Notes: generated by a model from the sequence alone, not told the origin. DNA of 64,000 bases from Chryseobacterium sp. SNU WT5 (GCF_007362475.1 NZ_CP041687.1:1302001-1366000); one strand, 5' to 3'; positions 33,252 through 41,945 are shown, counted from the stretch's first letter. Made by a program: numbers and translations.

Positions 33252-33479
33252 TACGTTAATTTGTTGAAATTCATTTTCTGCCACTTTCTGCCACTGGTTG
33301 CTTTCTTCTGGTAGATCTCTACCTTTCAAGGCGCATTCTGTGGTGTAGTGGTGTTTAATAAATCGGCTGCCGTGCACGTGCTCTTCATCGTGAAAGGTGT
33401 GTTTCAATATCAAATATCCTTTCTTTTTCAAAGCGGCCAAAACCTCTTCTTTGCTGTATTCGTGGTCGTTAATTTTCAT
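33234..33479 (-). CDS. Small early protein, unknown
   Basis: 81 residues: MKINDHEYSKEEVLAALKKK, then HTFHDEEHVHGSRFIKHHYT and RDLPEESNQWQKVAENEF. His/Glu-rich and soluble. Last gene of the early operon. Not recognised. Confidence 0.55.
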   Translation of the reverse strand: MKINDHEYSKEEVLAALKKKGYLILKHTFHDEEHVHGSRFIKHHYTTECALKGRDLPEESNQWQKVAENEFQQINVKPPLV

Positions 33480-33481
33480 AT

Positions 33482-33640
33482 TTAATGTCTTTGATATTTA
33501 ATCATTACCACCACTTTTTTCTCAGTAGTTTTAAAAGTGACATCCAATATTTTATATATTTTTTCGTGATCTGAGATCCAGGCATTAACCTTTACTTCCA
33601 ATTCATTCGTGATTGAATCGGTAAACATTTTAATTTTCAT
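33482..33640 (-). CDS. 52-residue Cse60-like protein
   Basis: MKIKMFTDSITNELEVKVNA, then WISDHEKIYKILDVTFKTTE and KKVVVMIKYQRH. Length and the pattern start-V/M-F-D, ELE.KVN..., then V.D..F... and V.VMI.Y match the small Cse60 family first named from sporulating Bacillus. Role in phage unknown. It overlaps the upstream gene's stop by 11 bp and its stop lies just before the next ATG. Confidence 0.6.
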   Translation of the reverse strand: MKIKMFTDSITNELEVKVNAWISDHEKIYKILDVTFKTTEKKVVVMIKYQRH

Positions 33641-33860
33641 TTAAAACAGGTTTAATTGTTATTTCTTCTACAATTTCCTCTGGTTGGTAATCGCAATCAA
33701 TTACGATGTTCCAGGCCGATCCTTCGTAAATTGCATCCGGTTTAATCATTGCGAAACCATTTTCAAAATTTATTAATACATCCCAACTGTCACTATCAGT
33801 GTATTCCATTTCGAGTCTTTCTAAAAGCTCTTTTAATTTTTTAACTTTCATTATTTCCAA
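33630..33860 (-). CDS. Small early protein, unknown
   Basis: 76 residues, acidic: MEIMKVKKLKELLERLEMEY, then SWDVLINFENGFAMIKPDAI and PEEIVEEITIKPVLNEN. An alternative start is Met 4. Coupled to both neighbours by 10-11-bp overlaps. Not recognised. Confidence 0.55.
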   Translation of the reverse strand: MEIMKVKKLKELLERLEMEYTDSDSWDVLINFENGFAMIKPDAIYEGSAWNIVIDCDYQPEEIVEEITIKPVLNEN

Positions 33861-34267
33861 TATTTTTTATTTAAGTAAGCAGCGGGATAAGGGAACGCGG
33901 TTCCATCGCTTTTCAGTTTGATGAGTTCCGGGATAAACAGGATTGCTTCCATTTTATCTACATTTCCCAATTTGTTCCAACTTTTTTCTGTGAGTTCTTT
34001 GGGTCCTACCTTTCGGGGATAGTTTTTATAGAAATTCGCGAAGCTCACATCTGAAAGTTCGGCGAAGATCCACGATGAACTCAGGTCTTGGTTTTTAATC
34101 TTTTCGAGCATGGCCTCGGTAGTACTGGTAATGTTGGCGGTTACCCTTTCAATTTTCCCAGCATCCCAATCACCTTCATACTCCAATACTCTTAAAAGTC
34201 CGTTTAAATCGTATTTAAAAGTCAGTTTAAGACCTGTTTTAAAATGTTTCGCGATAAATGTTCTCAT
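33851..34267 (-). CDS. Early protein with replication-protein-like C-terminus
   Basis: 138 residues. The C-terminal half FANFYKNYPRKVGPKELTEK, then SWNKLG and FPYPAAYLNKKYWK has the pattern (YPRK.G...A..W.KL, then PYPA.YLN...W) found at the end of many phage replication-initiation proteins. The N-terminal half is beta-rich. It may be a small derivative of such proteins. Exact role unknown. Confidence 0.6.
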   Translation of the reverse strand: MRTFIAKHFKTGLKLTFKYDLNGLLRVLEYEGDWDAGKIERVTANITSTTEAMLEKIKNQDLSSSWIFAELSDVSFANFYKNYPRKVGPKELTEKSWNKLGNVDKMEAILFIPELIKLKSDGTAFPYPAAYLNKKYWK

Positions 34268-34713
34268 AGTAGTAATTGGTGTAAATCGTTTTTTAATTTG
34301 TCGAGACCTGTTAGATACGTTCTGTCATCCACTGCACAGTATTCAATTAAAATATCCAACAATTCTTCAGCGAGATAAAACGGAAGTTTCATTTTAAAAT
34401 CTTTGTTTTCGGGTGCTGAAAGTGTTTTTTTGATGAACAGGTGACGAAGTTCCAGGCGCATGGCAAAAGTTCTTTTTTGCGCTTTGCTGAGCGTGTGAAA
34501 CTCTACCGAGTCATAACCACCCATCACCTGATTAAGTGCAATAACTTTTTGGCGGTCTATTCTAAATTCTATTTTCATAAAGTAATTATTTTCGGTAAAC
34601 TCTTCGATTAAATCATCCATACCGACCAACGAACCACTCACACCGTACGCATCCGGAAAGAAGTAATCGCGGAAACGGTGTTTGAGTTTTAATAGAAGTT
34701 GTTCGGTAGTCAT
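34264..34713 (-). CDS. Early protein, unknown
   Basis: 149 residues: DYFFPDAYGVSGSLVGMDDL, IEFRIDRQKVIALNQVMGGY, then HTLSKAQKRTFAMRLELRHL and LPFYLAEELLDILIEYCA. Met 46 (MKIEFRIDRQ) is an alternative start. No domain recognised. Coupled to the following gene by ATGA-type overlap. Confidence 0.6.
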   Translation of the reverse strand: MTTEQLLLKLKHRFRDYFFPDAYGVSGSLVGMDDLIEEFTENNYFMKIEFRIDRQKVIALNQVMGGYDSVEFHTLSKAQKRTFAMRLELRHLFIKKTLSAPENKDFKMKLPFYLAEELLDILIEYCAVDDRTYLTGLDKLKNDLHQLLL

Positions 34714-34729
34714 GATTTAATATTGGACT

Positions 34730-35728
34730 TTACTTTTCGTCTTCGAAATACAGTTTATAATACTTACCAATTTCGTCGGTACCCTGGTCAATAAGTTTGC
34801 GGTCGCCATGAACATAAATACTAAAGTTTTTATCCAGTTTAATAATGCTTTTGAAACCGCGACTTTGTTTTTTTACGGCTGATGGATTGATATCAAAGGC
34901 TTCCGAGACTGAAACCTGCATTTCCTGTTCGTAATCAGATTTAAAGTTGCTGAAACTTTCAATTACTGTTTCATCTTGCAAAACTTCATTGGTGAATTCA
35001 TCGTAATCAAATTTTTCTTTTTCTTTAAAAAATTCAATAGACTTATTAAGGAACTCGGCTTGATCCGCTTTGGTAATTTCGAACTCTTGTGGTAGTTGTT
35101 TAGTGATAAACTGTTTGTAAACTGATAAGGTTTCCTGCGTATGGTAATATTCATCTTGTCTCTGCTTCACCTTCAGAAAATCTTCAAACCAATAATACAG
35201 ATCACCGTTTTTGTTATTATCTACAACTTGCAGAACGTAACCTGTTTCTTTATCTTGGTTGAAAATTAGCGCAGCTTTATCAATTCTCACTAAACTCACA
35301 CCTTTATCAACTTCAATAGGATCTATTTCGTTGGGTGAAATTTTTAAAAATGGTTCTCTTTTTTCCGTTTTGAAGATTCCAATTTTATCAACTTCATTTT
35401 CGTTTTCGGCTTGAAAATAAACGACAAATAATTCACCACCTTGGACCCTTGGATTTTCGGCTGCATTGTATAAAATATTTCCAATGTTTTTTGAACTATT
35501 TATGAAGTTCCGATGATCTTCGAAAATTTCTGATACACACCCAAAAATTAGATTATTCGTCAAATAGGTGTCACTGTAAAAATGGAAGGTTTCTTCAGAC
35601 TTAAAAGAACCTAAAAAATAATTCTGTAAAAGGTCTTTTTTATCATCGCTGATGTTTAATTCTGTATCAGAAAAGCCACAGCCTTCATTTGATACTTTGT
35701 TTCCGATTTTGTGTAATGCTATTTTCAT
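34730..35728 (-). CDS. Nucleoid-associated protein NdpA/YejK-like
   Basis: 332 residues, normal family length. LQNYFLGSFKSEETFHFYSD, then NIGNILYNAAENPRVQGGEL and FVVYFQAENENEVDKIGIFK. The C-terminal FKSIIKLDKNFSIYVHGDRK and KYYKLYFEDEK match the 37-kDa nucleoid protein family, which binds double-stranded DNA. As an early phage gene it may coat or protect DNA, or reshape the host nucleoid. The role is inferred. Confidence 0.82.
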   Translation of the reverse strand: MKIALHKIGNKVSNEGCGFSDTELNISDDKKDLLQNYFLGSFKSEETFHFYSDTYLTNNLIFGCVSEIFEDHRNFINSSKNIGNILYNAAENPRVQGGELFVVYFQAENENEVDKIGIFKTEKREPFLKISPNEIDPIEVDKGVSLVRIDKAALIFNQDKETGYVLQVVDNNKNGDLYYWFEDFLKVKQRQDEYYHTQETLSVYKQFITKQLPQEFEITKADQAEFLNKSIEFFKEKEKFDYDEFTNEVLQDETVIESFSNFKSDYEQEMQVSVSEAFDINPSAVKKQSRGFKSIIKLDKNFSIYVHGDRKLIDQGTDEIGKYYKLYFEDEK

Positions 35729-35776
35729 TTTTTTGATTTTTTTTTGATTGTTTCTCTTTTCTCTAGTTCAGTTTGT

Positions 35777-35935
35777 TTAAGAATTGGTGTAAAAAATGTA
35801 AATAATACAGGCAATCTGTACCGAAAAACTCAGCATAAAAAGTCTGCAACGTTTTGGAGTGTCTTTTTGAAGAATTAAAATTCCAACAGGAATTAATATA
35901 ATCATCAACGCAGTGAGTAAAATTGTAATATTCAT
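35777..35935 (-). CDS. 52-residue two-span membrane protein
   Basis: MNITILLTALMIILIPVGIL, then ILQKDTPKRCRLFMLSFSVQ and IACIIYIFYTNS. Two hydrophobic helices are separated by a short basic loop. The ATG lies 5 bp after the GemA stop in the same operon. Membrane role unknown. Confidence 0.55.
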   Translation of the reverse strand: MNITILLTALMIILIPVGILILQKDTPKRCRLFMLSFSVQIACIIYIFYTNS

Positions 35936-35939
35936 TGTT

Positions 35940-36371
35940 TTATTTGTTAAAATTAGATTTAAGCATGTTTTGAATAGCGAAAATGATTTTAGATAATTGG
36001 ATTTTATTCATCTCTTTCAACTGCATTTTCACCGGGCTTTTGTCAGATTTCAACCATCCACCCAAGCGGTGCAGATCTGCAAACTGTGGATTTTCTTCCT
36101 GTACCCATCCCAACTGATGACAAAGCGACAGGATGGTCTTGTGCTGCGTGTTATTGCGGTCAAAAAGTGCCCAAGACGAATGATCTAACGTTTTACCTGT
36201 ATTGAAAAAGTAAATTAACTCATCAGCTTGGGTTTGGTTCAAATCTTTTACGGATAGAACTTCTACACCCATCATATCAGATAAGCATTCTAAACGCTCT
36301 TCACGGCTTCGGAATTTACCAGCGCAAATAGTTTGTAATTGCTGGATTTGTGGTTTTGTAATTGTGCTCAT
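35940..36371 (-). CDS. gemA: GemA-like regulatory protein (DUF1018, Mu gp16-like)
   Basis: 143 residues: TKPQIQQLQTICAGKFRSRE, ERLECLSDMMGVEVLSVKDL, then LHRLGGWLKSDKSPVKMQLK and MNKIQLSKIIFAIQNML. The QIQ.LQ start, the LGWV....P.F..L..LG.WL centre and the terminal helix fit DUF1018/GemA. In Mu, GemA alters host gene expression and DNA supercoiling during early growth. Confidence 0.82.
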   Translation of the reverse strand: MSTITKPQIQQLQTICAGKFRSREERLECLSDMMGVEVLSVKDLNQTQADELIYFFNTGKTLDHSSWALFDRNNTQHKTILSLCHQLGWVQEENPQFADLHRLGGWLKSDKSPVKMQLKEMNKIQLSKIIFAIQNMLKSNFNK

Positions 36372-36390
36372 TTTTTAAAATTTATTTTTG

Positions 36391-36474
36391 CTCCTCCGGC
36401 AGGATTCGAACCTGCGACCTTTAATCCGTTTAACACTTGCAAGTAAAACGCTCTATCCACTGAGCTACGGAGGA
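36391..36474 (-). tRNA. Unusual tRNA gene (anticodon loop of 8, probable GCA)
   Basis: 84 nt, no encoded CCA. Acceptor TCCTCCG pairs CGGAGGA. D arm GCTC-AGTGGATA-GAGC and T arm GCAGG-TTCGAAT-CCTGC are perfect. The anticodon arm is odd: GTTTTAC and GTTAAAC form a 7-bp stem with one T-T mismatch and an 8-nt loop TTGCAAGT, most easily read as U33-GCA-A37 (Cys). A 12-nt variable region follows. It lies between GemA and the gene at 36494. It could be a working phage tRNA with an expanded loop or a degenerating copy. Confidence 0.75.
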
Positions 36475-36493
36475 AAACCGCTTTTATCAATTA

Positions 36494-36622
36494 TTAATCA
36501 TATTCATCATGCGGCTTTGATAAATCGATTTGAAATAAACCATCTGCAATGAGATAAGCAATGAGTCCTAATAGGAAACCGATACAGATTCCAAACATTA
36601 ATACTATAATAAGTGTTATCAT
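36494..36622 (-). CDS. 42-residue single-span membrane protein
   Basis: MITLIIVLMFGICIGFLLGL, then IAYLIADGLFQIDLSKPHDE. One long hydrophobic helix with an acidic tail. The ATG overlaps the previous stop (TAATG), so it is a translationally coupled gene. Unknown role. Confidence 0.6.
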   Translation of the reverse strand: MITLIIVLMFGICIGFLLGLIAYLIADGLFQIDLSKPHDEYD

Positions 36623-37320
36623 TATTCAGTTTCTTTAGGAAGTAAAAAAGTAAGATCCACATCATCGGGTAAGTTGACACCGGTAATAGAAAGTGGCACA
36701 CTTTGTTCGATGCCTGTACCATCTATCAGATACGCTTCAATAAACCATTTCGATATTTTCGGTTTGTACGAGTTTTGAATGATTTCTAAACCTTTTTGAA
36801 AGTCGGTATCTGCATAATATTTATCCGCGATTTGTCTCAGTTCTAAAACCTTCTTACTATCCAAGTCGCCTTTTGCGTTTTTCTGCAAGAGCCTTGAAAT
36901 AGTTGCTAAGAGTTTTTTAGAGTTTTCATCTTTTGCCAAGGTTGCGAGAAACTTGTGAACCATTGCCAATCCGTAACCTGCGTCATCGGTATAACCATCT
37001 GTAATTCGGTAACCCAATTTAATCGAGTGATTGCCGTAGGTAATGGTGTGACTTTGCTGATTGCTTTTGATGCCGATGGTGTCGATCTTCATTTCTAAAT
37101 AATCAATGAAGTTTTTGAACACCTGTTCTTTAGCTTTGGCTAAATTATCGGAAGCCTCCAACAAAAGTGCAAACGATACCGGAACCACTTCTTTTGCAAT
37201 ATCTTCTAACGCCTGCAGGTCATTAACTCGTTGTTCTTTTTCCTGCTTTTCAATTTGTTTCGCCTGAGCGACTAGGTTTTTTCTTTCTTCTGGTGAAAGT
37301 TTGGTAATGTCTAATGTCAT
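36622..37320 (-). CDS. DUF3164 phage protein
   Basis: 232 residues. LSPEERKNLVAQAKQIEKQE, then FKNFIDYLEMKIDTIGIKSN, ISRLLQKNAKGDLDSKKVLE and LRQIADKYYADTDFQKGLEI, NSYKPKISKWFIEAYLIDGT. DUF3164 proteins are a constant of Mu-like early operons. Biochemical role unknown. Confidence 0.8.
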   Translation of the reverse strand: MTLDITKLSPEERKNLVAQAKQIEKQEKEQRVNDLQALEDIAKEVVPVSFALLLEASDNLAKAKEQVFKNFIDYLEMKIDTIGIKSNQQSHTITYGNHSIKLGYRITDGYTDDAGYGLAMVHKFLATLAKDENSKKLLATISRLLQKNAKGDLDSKKVLELRQIADKYYADTDFQKGLEIIQNSYKPKISKWFIEAYLIDGTGIEQSVPLSITGVNLPDDVDLTFLLPKETE

Positions 37321-37329
37321 GGTAATTAA

Positions 37330-37530
37330 TTATACTGGGTGAACTAAAATGCTGTGAACTATTGTTTTGTTTCCGATTTTCTGAAATACTCTTTTGTATT
37401 TCTGTACGCCGATCACCACCAGTTGAATTCCTTTTTTATTGGAAAACTCTCGTTGTGGTTTTTCTCGTCGTTGACTTCTGTTTAATCCCTTTGTAAGGTT
37501 TCCATAACCTATATTTGCTGAATTGGTCAT
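37330..37530 (-). CDS. Small basic early protein, unknown
   Basis: 66 residues, strongly basic: MTNSANIGYGNLTKGLNRSQ, then RREKPQREFSNKKGIQLVVI and GVQKYKRVFQKIGNKTIVHS. Probably binds nucleic acid. Not recognised. Confidence 0.5.
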   Translation of the reverse strand: MTNSANIGYGNLTKGLNRSQRREKPQREFSNKKGIQLVVIGVQKYKRVFQKIGNKTIVHSILVHPV

Positions 37531-37534
37531 AATT

Positions 37535-37708
37535 TTAAATGATATTGTTGTTAATTAATAATTGTCTTCTTTGTTCTCTCAAATCTTTCAATCGGTCGTG
37601 CAGAACATCGTATTCCAATTGGGTAAGTGCTGAGTCCATTTCTTTCTGAACCTGTACGATCATTTGGTCTAAGTCGGCCTCGGTGGGTGGAAAAAACTCG
37701 TTAGCCAT
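37535..37708 (-). CDS. Small coiled-coil early protein
   Basis: 57 residues from MANEFFPPTEADLDQMIVQV; this ATG overlaps the upstream stop (ATGGCTAA) and is preferred to the longer frame from 37735. Helical: QKEMDSALTQLEYDVLHDRL then KDLREQRRQLL. Unknown role. Confidence 0.55.
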   Translation of the reverse strand: MANEFFPPTEADLDQMIVQVQKEMDSALTQLEYDVLHDRLKDLREQRRQLLINNNII

Positions 37709-37940
37709 TTTCGGAAGCGTTTGTAAGTTCATCAATGGTCAGTTTTTCCAGTTCCAGCACAAAAGCTTCTTTCATTTCGTCACTGCTTTCGATTTGGTTA
37801 ACTACCAATTGAGCAACGACTTCGAGTTTGCAGTTTTTTACATTGATAAAATGTTCCCCGTCGAAGGCTAGGAAAATGGCAGGCATGTTGGCTTTTCTCA
37901 TGCGTTCCAGGATTGCTTTGATTTCTTCTTTTTCGTCCAT
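37701..37940 (-). CDS. Small acidic early protein, unknown
   Basis: 79 residues: MDEKEEIKAILERMRKANMP, AIFLAFDGEHFINVKNCKLE, then VVAQLVVNQIESSDEMKEAF. Starts 5 bp after the preceding stop. Not recognised. Confidence 0.55.
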   Translation of the reverse strand: MDEKEEIKAILERMRKANMPAIFLAFDGEHFINVKNCKLEVVAQLVVNQIESSDEMKEAFVLELEKLTIDELTNASENG

Positions 37941-37944
37941 AATT

Positions 37945-38337
37945 TTAATTGAGGTTAAATTGATATTGAGGTTTTGGTTTCGGTTTTGGTTGCTTGATCA
38001 GCGAAGCCGGATAATAATTTTCCAGTTCCATTGCGAACTCATAAATGAATTTGTAATAGGTTTGAGCGGAATCTTGTATATTGTTCTGCAGATAACCGCC
38101 GTATTCCTGAATCATTCTGGTTTCTACCAATATTTGCCACTGCCTTTGATAATAATTGTACAGCGTTTCATTGGAAATAAGGTCTCTGTCTTTATGGAAA
38201 AATTTCAGAGCCATTGCCTCGCACCAGGTAACGAAAAACTGATGAATCAGATTATCGTACCCCCAGTCATTGTACCCTAGAGCGCGCTTGATCAAAAAGC
38301 GGTTCGGGTTGTTTGGATTGTTGTTTATGGTTTTCAT
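37945..38337 (-). CDS. Early protein, unknown
   Basis: 130 residues: FLIKRALGYNDWGYDNLIHQ, FFVTWCEAMALKFFHKDRDL and YYQRQWQILVETRMIQEYGG, ending in a Pro-Lys tail (KQPKPKPKPQYQFNLN). Aromatic-rich helical protein. Not recognised. Confidence 0.55.
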   Translation of the reverse strand: MKTINNNPNNPNRFLIKRALGYNDWGYDNLIHQFFVTWCEAMALKFFHKDRDLISNETLYNYYQRQWQILVETRMIQEYGGYLQNNIQDSAQTYYKFIYEFAMELENYYPASLIKQPKPKPKPQYQFNLN

Positions 38338-38354
38338 TGTTGTGAATGTTTGCG

Positions 38355-38984
38355 TTAGTTATTAATGATATCAGATCCGTGAAGGATCATTGCTTTTTCC
38401 TGGTCGATGCAAAACTGTCCGCCGGTGGTTCTGCCGCCAACCGTGGCAACCAATCCCTGAACTCTTACAATTCTGTCCGCTAATCTCTTGATCATCTTTG
38501 CGGTCGCCGTGTACGGTTCGCCACGATCTTCGTGGGCTAAGAAAATGAAGAGTTTATCTGGATTTTCTTTTAAGAGTTCCTGCAGTCCGCCGTTTTTCAG
38601 TTCATCCGAATAAAAAGTAACGTTATCGATAAAGACCAGTTTGGGGGCGTACCGTTTTTTCAAAGTGGCTTTTAAATCTGCCAAGGGAACATATCCGTAC
38701 GCTTTGAACTTCTTATTTTTCGGGTCGAAATTGGCTCTTACAATCACTTCCTGGAACGTTAATCCCAAACCCTCTTCTGCTGAGATATAAAGCACTGGTT
38801 CCAGCGTGCTGAGGAATTGAGCCAGCAACATGGCAAACCATGTTTTACCTTGTTTTTCTTCGCCGTAAATGATCCATACTTTTCCGGTTCTTTCGGGATT
38901 TCCAAAGATGGTTAGCCAAATTCCTGTGAGCGTTAATATTTTCATTTTGCGGTTCAGTATATTACTTACAGTGTAGGCCCTCAT
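38355..38984 (-). CDS. RecA-fold ATPase (AAA_25-like)
   Basis: 209 residues; Met 14 (MKILTLTGIWLTIFGNPERT) is a likely true start. Walker A in YGEEKQGKTWFAMLLAQFL, Walker B in LVFIDNVTFYSD, and a sensor-like FIFLAHEDRGEPYTATAKMI. Resembles RepA/DnaB-type single-domain ATPases. It sits after the MuB-like gene and may help target immunity or replication. Role inferred. Confidence 0.7.
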   Translation of the reverse strand: MRAYTVSNILNRKMKILTLTGIWLTIFGNPERTGKVWIIYGEEKQGKTWFAMLLAQFLSTLEPVLYISAEEGLGLTFQEVIVRANFDPKNKKFKAYGYVPLADLKATLKKRYAPKLVFIDNVTFYSDELKNGGLQELLKENPDKLFIFLAHEDRGEPYTATAKMIKRLADRIVRVQGLVATVGGRTTGGQFCIDQEKAMILHGSDIINN

Positions 38985-39863
38985 CTATACAGAAATTTTG
39001 ATTAAAGTTTCCAGATGTCTCAGGGTTGCTTCTTTGTTCAGACAGATTTTCACCAGTGCTTCTACTGGTTGGTTTCCGGTATGGTTGGCGGTGGCAACCT
39101 GCGTTAATAATTCATTGTAAAATGCTTTTTTATCGGCAACACCATTGGGTGTCAATTGAATGAACTCGTCAGAAAAGCGGCTGAATATTTCAGCAAAACC
39201 AACTTTCTTATTGTTGATTCCTTTCTGGATTTTGTTTCGCAATCCATCTGCACCCATCATGAGCCAACCACAGGTCCCGTCTGCTGAATTCCACAGTTCT
39301 TTTAATTCTAAAAAAGCCGTGTATTCTAAGTCTCCAACTTCATCCAACACAAACACCGGACTGTCGAGCTGATTGATATAATATTTCAGATTCTCTTTTA
39401 CATCGACGTATTTTCCTTTGTTATCGATTCCTAAAGTTTTGGCGAAGTGGCGAACGAATAACTGCTTGCTTTTGGCTTGGGAACAATCCACATAAAAAGC
39501 ATTGCGCATAGTTTTCACGATATTCTTTGCTGAGAAAGTTTTGCCGATTCCACAGGCATCAACCAAAACCATAGAGCGTGAGAAAGTCTGGCAGAAATGA
39601 ATACTGGATTCTATTTCAGTATAAACCTTCGTGCGAACTACTTTCCAACTGCTTTTCTTTGGATTAATATCAAGTTCACGACCGATTTGAAGCCACTGAG
39701 ACGGTGAAATAAGACCGTCGATTTCTCCTTTGTTCAATCTGCTGAATACTGAACCATTGATGCCGTAGATCTTTGCAAACTGCGCATCGGTACCGCCGAA
39801 ATTAGGGCGACGTTCCAAAAGAACCGTTTTTACTTGCTGCTTATATTCTAGTGATAATTCCAT
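38985..39863 (-). CDS. MuB-like transposition ATPase
   Basis: 292 residues. N-terminal helix-turn-helix (AQFAKIYGINGSVFSRLNKG). AAA+ core with Walker A VDACGIGKTFSAKNI, Walker B SPVFVLDEVGDLEYTAF and GWLMMGADGLRNKI. MuB selects target DNA and activates MuA. It lies directly after the transposase in the operon, as in Mu. Confidence 0.85.
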   Translation of the reverse strand: MELSLEYKQQVKTVLLERRPNFGGTDAQFAKIYGINGSVFSRLNKGEIDGLISPSQWLQIGRELDINPKKSSWKVVRTKVYTEIESSIHFCQTFSRSMVLVDACGIGKTFSAKNIVKTMRNAFYVDCSQAKSKQLFVRHFAKTLGIDNKGKYVDVKENLKYYINQLDSPVFVLDEVGDLEYTAFLELKELWNSADGTCGWLMMGADGLRNKIQKGINNKKVGFAEIFSRFSDEFIQLTPNGVADKKAFYNELLTQVATANHTGNQPVEALVKICLNKEATLRHLETLIKISV

Positions 39864-39882
39864 CCTTATTTTTTTTAAAAGT

Positions 39883-41943
39883 TTATTTCATGAATGCGTT
39901 TTGCCAACTTACAGACGGCACGGCTGCCATTTTCTCTTCGTCTTCGATATCAATAGTTTCTACCGTGTCAGGATCTGTTGGGCTAAACCTGTTGTTATGT
40001 TTCATTCCCGGGATAAAGAATCCATTCTGTGGTATCGGTTTCGGTTGGTGATAAATATTAATTTTCATTAATGATTTTTCCTGACTTCTGATAAAGCCGT
40101 CCACACTTGCCACATAACTGCTTTGTAATTCTCTGGCTGCTTCATCAGCATCGGTGCGTTCAATAATGGCTCTGTTGTATTTCGGCATTTCCTGAACTTC
40201 ACAGATAAATCTTCCTTCGTAGAATGCTAATGCTTTCATCACGTTGCCTTGGTTATCATCCAGCCAGTAGATGTCGATTTCTTTTCCTTCAATGGCTTTC
40301 ATTACATTGATGAGTTTTTCACCTAAGCAGATTTTTCCATCCATTGCGATCGCTCTTGGTTTTCCCTGCAGTTTGATGTAACCGGTGTTACAGGATGATT
40401 TTTGCTCATAACCTAGAAAGGGCAAAATCGCTTTCCAGTTCGTTGGTTTCAGTTCCGGGTGTTGATTCTGTAAGAAATATTCCCAACGGGTAACTGATGG
40501 ATCCTGAGAGTGTGGCGAATTATTCCAAGTGTATAAATCTTGTATGGCACCTTCCACAATTTGATCATAAGGAACCATCGGAACTGTTGCTGCACCCATC
40601 TGATTGGATTCTGATTTCGCGTGCGGTCTGGCCAACCATCCTTCACGTTGTTTCTCCACTTCATATCGCAGTGCTCCGAAATAGCGCTCAATTCTTTTTC
40701 CTCGTGCATTGTTGGCTTCAATCCGTACATTCTGGAACATATATCCTTCTTGCAGGAAAGTTTCTTTAAAACTGCTGTTCAATGCAGACTCAGCTTCGAG
40801 TCCATCAGGAAGATTTAAACCCCATTCTGTGTAATTTCTGACCATCTGACGGTAGAACTCGGTGATAATTCCTTCTTTGGTTTTGCCGTAAACAAAAACG
40901 GTGTAACATTCAGAAGCCAAATCGATCCCGTTGTAAAACCAAACTCTTTTACCGTCTAAATCTTTGAAAGGTGGGTTTCTGTCATCAATTGAAATCAGCG
41001 AACCTGCAAACTTTGGACGCTCCAATTGGTGGTATGGTTTGAATTTGCCCATATATTTCTGACGATCCCCGGAACGAAGTTTGTGCGTGGCTGCTTGATT
41101 TTCCCATTTAGAGATATATAGAGCAACTGTACTTTCCGAAAGTTTCGGGAATGCTTTCGGATCGTAGATTTCGCCTGTATCTTCGTTGTAAACCTGTGCA
41201 TATCCGTTTAAAAATGCTTCATAAGCACGATAAATTTCAGTTGCGGTCGGTTTGTGTGAGATATTGGCGAAAAGACCGTTTAAGATTGCTTCTGTAATAT
41301 CATCTACAATTCGGGCGTTCTGTTTACGTTTTCCTTCCACATCTTTAATGATCGATAGAAAGTTGTAAGGCCATTGATTAAATGGAGTTTCAAACTCGTT
41401 TAAAGCTTCTTTAAATCGGGTTGGATGCGTTGGCAGATTATGACTAAAAGAAAACTTTTTCAACAAAATAGGATTGAATGAGTTGCTTTCTTCACACAGA
41501 AAAGTATTGAGACCTTTCAGCGACATTCCCATTTTGATGCGCTCGGTTTGGTGCTTGCTTCTGAGTTTCACCACACTGATCATTACGCTTGCATTGGTAA
41601 TATATCGTTGCTGTTCGTCTGGATTCAAGTGAGAACCATCTGGACGCGTGAATGAGGTGTAAAAATCAACGGCAACAGAATCGGTTTTGTAGAAATACAA
41701 AAGATTGTGTTCCATTTTGCGTGGATCTCCCAAAGCTTGCTGAATGTGTGCTGGCAATGAATCGAAATCAATGATCATTTTTTTGCCTTTGCCACCACCG
41801 CGCTGCAGTGCCTTCACTCCGAAAGAATTAGACTTGTTTCTGCTGATCTCAACAGACAGGCAAGCTTGGTTCTTCCAGTGCTCCGGTATAAGTTCTTCCG
41901 GAAATACTGCCACGGTATTTGTGTTGTTCCAAAAGTGTGGCAT
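39883..41943 (-). CDS. MuA-like DDE transposase
   Basis: 686 residues. The N-terminal end-binding part has LACLSVEIS-like ACLSVEISRNKSNSFGVKAL. The catalytic core contains GSLISIDDRNPPF (first Asp) and ARGKRIERYFGALRYEVEKQ (Glu). The second acidic position falls in LPDGLEAESALNSS, the form usual in Bacteroidota members. A C-terminal MuB-interacting region follows. It joins phage ends to target DNA in both integration and replication. Length is normal. Confidence 0.9.
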   Translation of the reverse strand: MPHFWNNTNTVAVFPEELIPEHWKNQACLSVEISRNKSNSFGVKALQRGGGKGKKMIIDFDSLPAHIQQALGDPRKMEHNLLYFYKTDSVAVDFYTSFTRPDGSHLNPDEQQRYITNASVMISVVKLRSKHQTERIKMGMSLKGLNTFLCEESNSFNPILLKKFSFSHNLPTHPTRFKEALNEFETPFNQWPYNFLSIIKDVEGKRKQNARIVDDITEAILNGLFANISHKPTATEIYRAYEAFLNGYAQVYNEDTGEIYDPKAFPKLSESTVALYISKWENQAATHKLRSGDRQKYMGKFKPYHQLERPKFAGSLISIDDRNPPFKDLDGKRVWFYNGIDLASECYTVFVYGKTKEGIITEFYRQMVRNYTEWGLNLPDGLEAESALNSSFKETFLQEGYMFQNVRIEANNARGKRIERYFGALRYEVEKQREGWLARPHAKSESNQMGAATVPMVPYDQIVEGAIQDLYTWNNSPHSQDPSVTRWEYFLQNQHPELKPTNWKAILPFLGYEQKSSCNTGYIKLQGKPRAIAMDGKICLGEKLINVMKAIEGKEIDIYWLDDNQGNVMKALAFYEGRFICEVQEMPKYNRAIIERTDADEAARELQSSYVASVDGFIRSQEKSLMKINIYHQPKPIPQNGFFIPGMKHNNRFSPTDPDTVETIDIEDEEKMAAVPSVSWQNAFMK

Positions 41944-41945
41944 AT

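Noticed and set aside
38355-38984. Full-length DnaB helicase
   Set aside because: Only a single RecA-type ATPase domain of about 200 residues is present; the N-terminal and linker parts of DnaB are missing.
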